A stretch of 9,851 bases of DNA, from the NCBI GenBank assembly GCA_005778045.1, contig SXKQ01000111.1, forward strand, positions 1 to 9,851. The letters are read 5' to 3'. Both the position numbers and the translations under genes were made by a program. This DNA comes from Planctomycetia bacterium. Lineage in GTDB: Bacteria; Planctomycetota; UBA1135; GCA-002686595. Under the pieces are notes generated by a model, which saw nothing but the letters and a program-made list of their open reading frames with translations, was not told the DNA's origin and made no database searches. Positions 1-9,790 of this stretch are shown here, piece after piece; position 1 is the first letter of the stretch, and each line of letters opens with the position of its first letter.

Positions 1-1
1 C

Positions 2-460
2 CGCCTGATCCTGTGCGACGCGATCAGCTACGTGCTCGCGAAGGAGCAACCGGACTGCGTGATCGACCTTGCGACACTCACGGGTGCCGTGATCATCGCC
101 ATCGGTCACGAGTACACGGGCCTGTTCACGAACAACGACACGCTCAAGGACGAGCTGGTGGCGGCGGGCCACGAGACGGGTGAGAAGTGCTGGCACCTGC
201 CCGTCGATCAGAACCACCGCGACGCGCTCAAGGGCGAGGTCGCCGACCTGCGCAACATCGCGCTCGGCGATCCGGGCGCGGGCGCCTCGATCGGCGCCGC
301 GTTCCTGCAGCATTTCGTCGGCACCACGCCGTGGGTGCACCTCGACATCGCCGGCGCGGCGTGGGGCAGCGCGAATCGCGACTATGTCGGTGGCTCGATG
401 GGCTCCGCGGTCGGCGTACGCTTGCTCCTGCGCTGGCTCGAGACTCACGGCGGCAAGTGA
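2..460 (+). CDS. pepA: Leucyl aminopeptidase (peptidase family M17), 3' part
   Basis: This is the C-terminal 152 residues of a cytosolic M17 aminopeptidase, which removes N-terminal residues such as leucine from peptides using two metal ions. The 5' part lies outside the window. The visible part opens with RLILCDA, the second half of the family signature NTDAEGRL-x-L-x-DA, so the first residue is the conserved catalytic arginine (Arg336 in E. coli PepA) and the metal-binding Asp/Glu residues lie just upstream. DLATLTGA (nt 65-88) and WVHLDIAGAAW near the C-terminus (about nt 332-364) are further family motifs. The reading frame is clean to the TGA at 458-460, and the C-terminal length fits the family. 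The stop overlaps the GTG of the adaptor gene (GTGA), suggesting co-transcription with the efflux genes, although peptide trimming has no obvious link to efflux. The family call is very secure; the gene symbol is assigned by family. Confidence 0.96.
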   Translation, partial: RLILCDAISYVLAKEQPDCVIDLATLTGAVIIAIGHEYTGLFTNNDTLKDELVAAGHETGEKCWHLPVDQNHRDALKGEVADLRNIALGDPGAGASIGAAFLQHFVGTTPWVHLDIAGAAWGSANRDYVGGSMGSAVGVRLLLRWLETHGGK

Positions 461-1698
461 GCGCCGCTCGCGTCGTCTCGATGGTCTCGCTGCTCTTGGC
501 GCTCGGTGCGTGCGCACCGAGCGCGGAGAGCAGCGCGACCAAGACGGCGCAGCCTGTGTCGCGCGAGCCGCTCGAACTCGAGTTCGCGAGTCCCACTCGC
601 GCGAATGCGCGGCGCCCCGTGCGGGCCACAGGCACGCTCTTCGCCGAAGAGCAAGCGACGGTCTCCGCCAAGGTCGCGGGGCGCGTCGCTGCCGTGTATC
701 ACGACGTCGGGGCGTCGCTGGCGCCGGACGAGTCGCTGGTGCAACTCGAGACGATCGATTTCGAGCTCGCTCTCAACGAACGCAAGCGCGCGTTGGAGCA
801 GAGCCTCGCGCGCATCGGCATCACGGAGCTACCCGAAGGCGAGATCGACGTGGAGAAGCTGCCTTCCGTCGAGCGCGCTCGACTGCAGGCCGAGAACGGC
901 TTCGCACGCTACGAACGTGGCCGGTTGCTGCGCGAGCGCACGCCGCCCGCGATGAGCGAGCAGGACTACCTCGACTTGCAGACGGCGTGGTCCGTGGCCA
1001 AGGCTGACCACCGCATCGCGCAGCTCAACGCGAAGGCCCAGCTCGCGGAGGCGCGTGCGCAGAGGGCGCAGCTGGACACAGCGGCACAGCGGCTCGCCGA
1101 CACGCGCCACGTCGTGCCAAGCGCGGGCCGCGAAGGCGCGCGCTACTCGGTGACGGCCCGCCGAGTCTCGGTCGGCGACTACGTGACGATCGGCGCGCCG
1201 CTGTTTGAGCTCGTCGATACGGATCCGCTCGAGCTGCGAGCGCGAATTCCAGAGCGCCATGTCGCGCATGTCGTGACGGGCCTCGTCGTCGCCATCACGT
1301 TTGAGGCATTCGAGACGCCTTTCGTCGGCACGGTCGTGCGCATCAATCCCGCGATCGATGTGCGCACGCGCACCTTCGAGGTCGAAGTTCGCGTTCCGAA
1401 CACGGACGGGCTCCTGCGCGCCGGAGCGTTCGCCACCGCGGAACTCGAGACGACGCGCGAGGAGAGCGTGCTCGAGGTCGAGCGCGCCTCGATCTCGACG
1501 TTCGCCGGAGTGCACAAGCTGTTCCTCGCGAGGGACGGCAAGGCGCAGGAGCGCGTCGTCGAGTTGGGCGCGGTTCGCGGCGAGTGCGTCGAGATCCGGC
1601 GCGGGCTCGACGGCTCGGAGCGCATCGTGCGCCGCCCGCCGGCGGGGCTCGCCACCGGCGCGCCGCTGCGCGAGGCCATTGGAGGATCTGGAAAGTGA
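457..1698 (+). CDS. RND efflux periplasmic adaptor (HlyD/MFP family), lipoprotein
   Basis: A 413-residue membrane-fusion protein that would bridge the inner-membrane RND pump and the outer-membrane channel. The GTG at 457 overlaps the pepA stop by 4 nt and gives MSAARVVSMVSLLLALGAC, a lipoprotein signal with lipobox LGAC and Cys19. The ATG at 481 would leave a signal with no positive charge, so GTG457 is preferred. In order: first half of the lipoyl-like domain (about residues 59-100, GTLFAEEQATVSAKVAGRV), a charged Ala/Leu/Glu/Arg-rich helical hairpin (about 105-220), second lipoyl half (about 221-260, with SVGDYVTIGAPLFELVD), a beta-barrel region (about 260-335, including P314-N315 and a LLRAGAF segment typical of adaptors) and a membrane-proximal domain. 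A short insertion lies just before the second lipoyl half. The channel and pump genes follow directly. The family is clear; the substrate is unknown. Confidence 0.92.
   Translation: MSAARVVSMVSLLLALGACAPSAESSATKTAQPVSREPLELEFASPTRANARRPVRATGTLFAEEQATVSAKVAGRVAAVYHDVGASLAPDESLVQLETIDFELALNERKRALEQSLARIGITELPEGEIDVEKLPSVERARLQAENGFARYERGRLLRERTPPAMSEQDYLDLQTAWSVAKADHRIAQLNAKAQLAEARAQRAQLDTAAQRLADTRHVVPSAGREGARYSVTARRVSVGDYVTIGAPLFELVDTDPLELRARIPERHVAHVVTGLVVAITFEAFETPFVGTVVRINPAIDVRTRTFEVEVRVPNTDGLLRAGAFATAELETTREESVLEVERASISTFAGVHKLFLARDGKAQERVVELGAVRGECVEIRRGLDGSERIVRRPPAGLATGAPLREAIGGSGK
1681..1685 (+). promoter_or_regulatory. Ribosome binding site for the outer-membrane factor gene
   Basis: A perfect GGAGG Shine-Dalgarno core lies inside the last codons of the adaptor gene, 9 nt before the GTG at 1695. 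It decides the start of the channel gene: upstream in-frame starts would overlap the adaptor far more and lose the lipoprotein signal. Confidence 0.7.
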
Positions 1699-3042
1699 AG
1701 TGTGTGGCGCTCGCGGCGCTGCTTCTCGTGGCGTGCCGTTCGGTCGACCAGGGCGACGACGCACAGGTGGAACGCTATCGCTTCCCGGTTGATGCGGGTG
1801 TCGAGGGCACGAGCGAAGAGCCGGTTGGACCAATGCTCGACGTTCGCGCCTCCATGTTGCTCGGCAATGCGCGCAACGAGCGCCTCGGTATCGAAGGTGA
1901 GGCCTACCTGCGTGCATTGAATGACCGCCGACGGCAGGCCGCTGCCTGGCTGCCGAGGCTCGATCTCACTCCGGGCTACTTCCTGCGCGATAGCGGCCCG
2001 GGAGCGGACAATGGGCTCGATACGGCGCTCGTCGGAACTTACGCCGTCAACCCGCACAGCATTGAAAACGAGCAGCGGCGTGCGCGCTTCGAGGCGCGAC
2101 GGAGGCTCGCGCTCTTATACGCTGCGCAGGACGCGCTCCTGATCGACGTCGCACGTACGCACTTCGCCGTGCTGCAGTCCGAGCGCTCGCGGTCGGTGCT
2201 CGAGGGGTCGCTACGGCTCCAAGAGGCGCGTGTGCAGGATGTGCGCGCGCGCAATGAGGTCGGTGTCGCTCGTCCGCTCGACGTCGCGCTGAGCGAATCG
2301 AGCCTCGTCGACGCGCGCGTGGCGCTGATCAACACCGAGCGCGGCGCGCGCAATGGTCGCTCGCTTCTGTCGTTTCTCACTGGAGCGAGGACCGCGGATG
2401 TCGAGCTGGCTCGCGCACTCGAGCTTGCGGACGAGACCCGCGGCGTGGATGAGCTCGAGCAGCTCGCTCTCGAACGCCGCCCCGATCTCGCCGCGATCCT
2501 GAACGAAGTCGAGGCAGCGTCCCACGCGATCGAGGTGGCGAAAGCGCAGTGGTGGCCTCGACTTAGCGTCGACCTCGCGGTGTTTCTCTCGCGCGATCTT
2601 GAGCCGACGGACGTGGACTGGACGAGTCTGTTCCGCGTCTCGTTGCCGCTCTTCGAGGGTGGTCGGATCCGGGCCGACATTTCCGACGCGTTTTCCTTCC
2701 TGCGCGAAACCAAGCAGCGCCAATCTCTGCTGCAGCGCTCGATTCGCCGCGATGTCGAAGTGGCGTACACGAACCTCGCCACTGGCAAGGAGCGCGTCGC
2801 TGCGCTGCGCCAGCAGCTGGCGGTGGCGGATGAGGCCTTTGCGCAGGCCGAGGCGCTCTACGACGCCGGCCTTGCCACCAATCTGGAGCGCGTGACGGCG
2901 CAGGACCAGCGCTTGCGCACGGCGCTCGCGCTGGAGAATGCCGAGCTCGATCTTGGCATCTTCCGACTCGACCTGCTGCGTGCCACGGGCACGCTGCATG
3001 CATGGCTCGGCTTCGAGCGACCGAGCGATCCGGAGGGCGAGC

Positions 3043-3059
<17 letters not shown>
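1695..3059 (+). CDS. TolC/OprM-type outer-membrane efflux channel, lipoprotein
   Basis: A 454-residue outer-membrane factor, expected to form a trimeric channel joining the adaptor and RND pump. The GTG at 1695 overlaps the adaptor stop by 4 nt and is preceded by GGAGG. The product begins MKCVALAALLLVAC, a short lipoprotein signal with lipobox LVAC and Cys14, as in the OprM/NodT branch of the family. The rest has the two-fold repeat expected of OEP domains, roughly residues 40-235 and 240-445. Each half has long amphipathic helices rich in Ala, Leu, Arg and Glu, plus beta-strand segments around WLPRLDLTPGYFL and WWPRLSVDLAVFL. The second half contains RRDVEVAYTNLATGKERV and ALYDAGLATNLERVTAQ, close to the conserved 'Y..G......l..Q' helix motif. 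The length is normal and the frame is intact. The 3' end overlaps the RND gene by 17 nt. The channel call is secure; substrate unknown. Confidence 0.92.
3032..3037 (+). promoter_or_regulatory. Ribosome binding site for the RND transporter gene
   Basis: GGAGGG inside the 3' end of the channel gene lies 5 nt before the GTG at 3043. It supports that start over the upstream ATG at 2938, which would add 35 residues ahead of the normal RND N-terminus. Confidence 0.65.
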
Positions 3060-6195
<3,136 letters not shown>

Positions 6196-6202
6196 GGCCG
6201 GG

Positions 6203-6285
6203 TAGGGAAGGAGGGACTCGAACCCTCATGCCTTGTGGGCTGCGGATTTTAAGTCCGCTGCGTCTGCCGGTTCCGCCACTTCCCC
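6203..6285 (-). tRNA. tRNA-Leu (anticodon UAA)
   Basis: Read on the minus strand, this 83-nt gene folds as a class II tRNA. It has a 7-bp acceptor stem (GGGGAAG with CTTCCCT, closing on a G-U wobble at 1-72), a D arm GCG/CGC around GAACCGGCAGA, an anticodon arm GCGGA-CTTAAAA-TCCGC with anticodon TAA, a long variable arm with a GCC/GGC stem, and a T arm GAGGG-TTCGAGT-CCCTC. The discriminator is A, the leucine identity base. The bases after it are CCC, so the 3' CCA is not encoded and must be added after transcription. The gene converges on the RND gene, with 7 nt between its 3' end and that stop codon. It decodes UUA, probably rare in such a GC-rich genome. Confidence 0.93.
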
Positions 6286-6424
6286 GTGCGCGTGCTCCCA
6301 GATCCTAGCAGGCGCTTGGGGCGGAATCCTCGCGCAAGGGTTGGGTTCGAAGTGCGGGTTGCACATGGTCCGGCTCGGAGTCCGTGGCTACCTTACAAGC
6401 TTTCAAACCTCCCGCCGCATTCCC
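6286..6424. promoter_or_regulatory. Divergent intergenic region, probable promoters for tRNA-Leu and the secreted-protein genes
   Basis: These 139 bases separate the minus-strand tRNA from the plus-strand gene starting at 6425. For the tRNA, TAGGAT on the minus strand (complement of 6302-6307) is a passable -10 box about 16 nt before the mature 5' end; no well-spaced -35 is evident. For the plus-strand gene, the stretch around 6387-6407 (including CTTACAAGCTTTCAAA) is a local AT-rich patch and may hold a -10 element or an unstructured 5' leader. No Shine-Dalgarno is visible before GTG6425. Promoter placement is tentative; the divergent layout itself is seen directly. Confidence 0.35.
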
Positions 6425-7840
6425 GTGAAGCTCGCCTCGCCCCTGCTCGCCCTGTTTCTGTTTCTCGCCGGTTTCGCGCCGGCCCAGTCCATCCCAGATG
6501 CCGAGCTTGCCGCCGCGCGCGCCGCGACGGTGGCTCAGCTGGAGACGCTCGTAGAGTACACCAGCAGCGCGAAGCTCTACGTCGAGCGCGACCGCGCGTG
6601 GGGGGCGATCGTGCGCCTCGATCCGGCGAACGAGGTTGCGCACAAGGGGCTCAAGCACACCAAGAACCGCGACGGTTCCTGGAAGGTTTCAGAGAAGCCC
6701 GCGACCAGCAAGAACTTCGGCAAGGACCTGAGCGAGTGCGCGCGCCGGCGGGCAGAGATCGCAGCGCTGCATCGCGGCGCGCTCACCGCGATCGCGGACA
6801 AACAGTCGATGACTCCTGCCACGCGGCGTGTGTTGTTCGACGAGCTGCTCGCGATCGATCCCGACGACGCGCAATCGCGTGCGCTGCTCGGCGAGGCGCG
6901 GCGCGACGACCAGTGGGTACTCGCGGAGACCGTGGCCGGCAAGGAGCGGCGTGCAGAGCTGCGCGCGCTCGTGAAGGAGCTTGTCGACGCCGTGAACCCT
7001 CCGTCGAACATTCAGCCTCGCGAGCGCGAGGCGTCGCTCGGAGTGACATGGACGGCCTGCGTGACGACGGGCAAGGTACGCGTGTTCTCGAGCGGCGATC
7101 CGGCCGAGGCGAAAAACGTTGCCGTACAGTGCACCGCAGCCGTCGAGCTCTTCCGGCGCGTCACCGGGGCGCCAAAGGACCTGCCCGACGTCGTCGACAT
7201 CTATCTGCTCACTTCGGCAGGCTCGCGCGACGTGTTCGTGGCGGCGTGGCCGGGCTGGAGCGTGGAGGAGCGCTCGCGCGTGAAGACCTGGGCGGGCACA
7301 GGCTTGCCGAACGAGATTCATCACGCGCGCTGGGATTCCGATGCGCCGAAGCGCCTCGACGGGGCCGTGCGGCACATGCTCGGACTCTTGACGCTGTGGA
7401 ACTACGGCTTCGACCACCAGAAGTGCGCGTGGGCGTGGGAGGGCTTCGGCCTGTACCTGACGCGCGAGCTCGTCGGCACGCACTACACATGGTATTCGAC
7501 GGGCCCGACGAGTGCAGACGCGGAGAGCAAGGAGCTGCTCGGCAAGCTGATGATGGGGGATGCCAACTGGATCAACGAGGCGTACCAACGTTCGAAGCGC
7601 GGCAAGGGTACGAAGGTCGAGGCGCTGTGCTCGCGTCCGATCGACAAGCTGGGCGTCGATGACGTCCTCACGGCCTATGCGCTCGCGGCTTACTTGCTCG
7701 AGGGACGCGCGACCTCCGTCGGCGCGCTGTTCACCGCGCTCGGAACGGGCCCCTCCGACAAGGCGCTCGCGGACACGCTCGCGCTGACTCCGGTCGAGCT
7801 GGACGCTGTGCTCGTGCGTTGGATGGGGGAGCGCAAGTGA
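6425..7840 (+). CDS. Secreted protein of unknown function with degenerate gluzincin-like C-terminal region
   Basis: A 471-residue exported protein not recognised as a named family. The GTG at 6425 gives MKLASPLLALFLFLAGFAPA, a clear Sec signal with probable cleavage after APA (residue 20). An ATG at 6365 would add 20 residues and bury the signal, so it is less likely. The N-terminal part holds two copies of a short motif: LDPANEVAHKGL with a Trp 20 residues after its Asp (D66, W86), and IDPDDAQSRALL with a Trp at +19 (D145, W164). About residues 210-471 look like a peptidase MA-like (DUF1570-type) layout: a segment ending in DVVDIYLLTS, then VRHMLGLLTLW (H317), WAWEGFGLYL (E339, 22 residues after H317) and a terminal LALTPVELDAVLVRWM. 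The position expected for HExxH reads HMLGL, so zinc catalysis is unlikely. The fold assignment is inference. The next gene overlaps by 4 nt and has a similar layout. Confidence 0.8.
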   Translation: MKLASPLLALFLFLAGFAPAQSIPDAELAAARAATVAQLETLVEYTSSAKLYVERDRAWGAIVRLDPANEVAHKGLKHTKNRDGSWKVSEKPATSKNFGKDLSECARRRAEIAALHRGALTAIADKQSMTPATRRVLFDELLAIDPDDAQSRALLGEARRDDQWVLAETVAGKERRAELRALVKELVDAVNPPSNIQPREREASLGVTWTACVTTGKVRVFSSGDPAEAKNVAVQCTAAVELFRRVTGAPKDLPDVVDIYLLTSAGSRDVFVAAWPGWSVEERSRVKTWAGTGLPNEIHHARWDSDAPKRLDGAVRHMLGLLTLWNYGFDHQKCAWAWEGFGLYLTRELVGTHYTWYSTGPTSADAESKELLGKLMMGDANWINEAYQRSKRGKGTKVEALCSRPIDKLGVDDVLTAYALAAYLLEGRATSVGALFTALGTGPSDKALADTLALTPVELDAVLVRWMGERK

Positions 7841-9183
7841 GCGCGCTGCGCCGGCAATTCGCTTGGTTCCCAGCCTTCCGCGCTCGCCTTCGACGGGGCT
7901 CGGCCGCGCTGGCGGCCATGTTCGTGGCCGTGGTCGCGCCGTTGGAATCGAGCGTCGTTGCATGCGGCGAGCGTCCGCGGCGCGGCATCTCGCGAAAGAC
8001 CCGTGTGAAGGCCTTGGCTCGCTCGACGATCGAGTGCGCGGAAGTGGGGCGCGCGTTCGCGAGTGTCCGCGAGCGATGGGCGCACACGCTCGTCGCGGCT
8101 CTCGCGTTGCTCGTGTTCGTCGCACCGCTGCGCGCAAGTGACGAAGTTGCGGCGCTGACGTGGCGTGGCAAGAAGCTGGACGTGGCCGCTCTCCCGAGTG
8201 ACTTGCCCGCCGACGCGCGTGTCGCGGTGGAGAGCTTCGCGGGCTGGGCCGCGCAGCACGGCTATCGCCTCGATCTCGACGATTCGGCGCGCGCGCTGCT
8301 CGTGAGCGCGAAGGACTCGAGCAAGTACCTCAAGCGCATCGAGTCCGTCCTCGCGCTCGCGGATCGCACGTTCGATGGTCGCGAGGCCGCTGGCGCCACG
8401 CCAGCCGTTGGTGCCGATTCCGAAGCCAAGCCGGACTCCGCAGCGACGCCCGCCGCGTGGGGCGCGAGCAATCGCGCGCCCGGCAGCGGGACGCTCGTGC
8501 TCGTCGTCGTGCGCACCCCGAAGGACCACGCCCCGCTGCTCGCGCGCCTCGCCGAGCTCTCGCCCTACCTCGCGAGCTGGGCCAAGTCCTCGACTCCCGC
8601 CCCGGGTTTCGCGCTCGAGGAGCCGCTCGCCGGCGCCGTCGTGCTCGGCCTGCCCGCGAACAAAGAGTGGAACGCGGACAACGAGCTCGTGCACCGCGCC
8701 GCCGAACTCACGTTCCATCGCCGTTTCGGCCGCCAGCCGTATTGGATCGTGCAGGGCTTTGCGTGGCACGTCGAACAGGAGCTGTGCCGCGGAATTTACT
8801 GCTTCCCGTACCGCGAGGGCTTCGTATGGGCGACCGAGCACTCGGGATGGCGCGCGCGCTTTGCCAAGCTCTGGCGCGACAAGCCCGCTCCCTCGCTCGC
8901 CGACCTCGCGACCCTGCGCCGCGGCCAGTTTGAGCCCAACGCCGCTCTGTGCGCCTGGGCCGCGCTCGCCTACCTCTCGGAGCGTCATGGCGTCGCCCTC
9001 TCCGGCGTCCTGCACGAGCTGCACGACCTCTGGGACAAGAACTCCCGCCGGGACTTGGGCGGCGGCGCCTGGGAGCGCGTGCCGACCTACGAGCTCCCGC
9101 TCGCCGACCAGCAGCGCCTGCTCGAGTCCCGCCTCGCCCCCGACCTCGGCCCCGCGATCCTCGGCTGGGCCTCCAAGGACTGA
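7837..9183 (+). CDS. Exported protein of unknown function, second degenerate gluzincin-like protein
   Basis: A 448-residue product if it starts at the GTG at 7837, which overlaps the previous stop by 4 nt. The start is uncertain. A good signal-like segment (HTLVAALALLVFVAPLRAS) appears only at about residues 87-105, so GTG8005 or GTG8044 may be the true start; the Arg-rich stretch before it contains another hydrophobic segment, ending in VVAC. After the signal comes a mixed region with a Pro/Ala/Ser-rich linker (about residues 185-220). The C-terminal part carries NELVHRAAELTFHRRFG (H286), then WIVQGFAWHVEQEL (Q306, 20 residues after H286). This matches the spacing of a gluzincin helix followed by W-x-x-E-G, but HExxH is replaced by HRAAE and the third-ligand Glu by Gln. 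It is probably a diverged relative of the preceding gene and catalytically inactive as a zinc peptidase. The coding frame is well supported; function is unknown. Confidence 0.75.
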   Translation: MSALRRQFAWFPAFRARLRRGSAALAAMFVAVVAPLESSVVACGERPRRGISRKTRVKALARSTIECAEVGRAFASVRERWAHTLVAALALLVFVAPLRASDEVAALTWRGKKLDVAALPSDLPADARVAVESFAGWAAQHGYRLDLDDSARALLVSAKDSSKYLKRIESVLALADRTFDGREAAGATPAVGADSEAKPDSAATPAAWGASNRAPGSGTLVLVVVRTPKDHAPLLARLAELSPYLASWAKSSTPAPGFALEEPLAGAVVLGLPANKEWNADNELVHRAAELTFHRRFGRQPYWIVQGFAWHVEQELCRGIYCFPYREGFVWATEHSGWRARFAKLWRDKPAPSLADLATLRRGQFEPNAALCAWAALAYLSERHGVALSGVLHELHDLWDKNSRRDLGGGAWERVPTYELPLADQQRLLESRLAPDLGPAILGWASKD

Positions 9184-9439
9184 TCGCGACGCGCGCGGCG
9201 CTGTGTCCGCCGACTCGGCCGGTAGGCCAAGAAGGCTCGCCCGCTCGCCGCGAAGCACGCGTGGTCGTCGTCTGGACTCCCATCGAAGCGGATCCCGTGG
9301 CGTGGCTCGGGCTCTGATCCGGCGGCTGCGGTGTTCCCGCGTCCGCGCGCTCGACTCCGCGCGCGCGCGCGCAGTTTCACGCCGCGCCGCCCTCGCGCCT
9401 CTCTTGCATCCGCGCCCGCGCGGCGCTCCCATTCCTCCC
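9184..9439. other. Stretch without a convincing gene
   Basis: These 256 bases between two plus-strand genes hold no ORF with protein-like composition; the open frames here translate to Arg/Ala/Pro-rich text typical of GC-rich noncoding or out-of-frame sequence. An in-frame GTG at 9302 could extend the next gene by 46 residues, but the added sequence is Arg-rich and unlike a membrane-protein N-terminus. I see no clear promoter or terminator. An alternating CG run lies at 9358-9372. Confidence 0.5.
9358..9372. repeat. Alternating CG dinucleotide run
   Basis: Fifteen bases of strict C/G alternation lie about 70 nt before the start of the small membrane-protein gene. Alternating CG is the classic sequence able to adopt Z-DNA under negative supercoiling. 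In a genome this GC-rich a run of this length may arise by chance. Confidence 0.6.
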
Positions 9440-9790
9440 GTGGACCCGACGCTGCAGGCCGTCCTCGGCTTCTTCACCCTGCTGTTCCTGCCGTTCCTCG
9501 GCGTGCTCGGCCTGCTCAAGAAGCGCGCCCTGCCGTGGATACTGTGGTTCACGATCTTCTGGTCCGTGCTCGGCTGGCTCCTGCTCGACACCCTCGAGCT
9601 CGACGATCCCGCCCGCGAGCCCCTCGCGCGCGCTTGGCGCACCGGCGTCGTGCTCGGCCTCGCCTTCTTCGCGCTGGCGTGGCTCCTGCGCCGCCCCAAG
9701 GTCGCCCGCGGCCTCAAGCTCGTCTTCGGCGCCCTCGCCCTGTGGGCCTTCCTGCGCGCCCTGTACCTCTACGTCCACGCCTACACCTGA
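9440..9790 (+). CDS. Small four-helix integral membrane protein of unknown function
   Basis: A 116-residue protein starting at GTG9440 (MDPTLQAVLGFF). Four hydrophobic segments stand out: about residues 5-26, 31-52, 69-83 and 94-112. Charged loops separate them: KKR at 27-29, an acidic-to-basic loop ELDDPAREPLARAWR at 53-67, and RRPK at 84-87. By the positive-inside rule the KKR and RRPK loops would face the cytoplasm, placing both termini outside. The first two segments are rich in Phe, Trp and Leu. No catalytic or binding motif is visible and I do not recognise a family. No Shine-Dalgarno precedes the start. The preceding gene ends 256 nt upstream on the same strand, so it may have its own promoter. 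The contrast between its membrane-protein composition and the Arg/Ala/Pro text just upstream supports both coding status and start. Confidence 0.7.
   Translation: MDPTLQAVLGFFTLLFLPFLGVLGLLKKRALPWILWFTIFWSVLGWLLLDTLELDDPAREPLARAWRTGVVLGLAFFALAWLLRRPKVARGLKLVFGALALWAFLRALYLYVHAYT

Noticed and set aside
2938..3042. ATG2938 as start of the RND transporter
   Set aside because: It would add 35 residues inside the channel gene. GTG3043 has a GGAGGG 5 nt upstream and yields the standard RND N-terminus.
6203..6285. tRNA gene as an integration site for a mobile element
   Set aside because: I found no repeat of the tRNA 3' end, no integrase and no mobile-element genes in the window.
6233..6424. An N-terminal extension of the 6425 gene starting within the tRNA
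   Set aside because: The added residues read through the tRNA complement and precede a complete Sec signal peptide, which would then be internal.
8375..9439. Upstream extension of the small membrane-protein frame through the preceding gene
   Set aside because: The frame stays open because of high GC, but the text is Arg/Ser/Pro-rich and overlaps a better-supported gene. Membrane-protein character begins only at GTG9440.
7690..9717. A 675-codon open frame on the minus strand
   Set aside because: It spans two plus-strand genes and the gap between them, with low-complexity Arg/Ala/Ser/Gly composition and no signal, membrane segment or motif. The plus-strand frames have clear signal peptides and domain-like composition instead.
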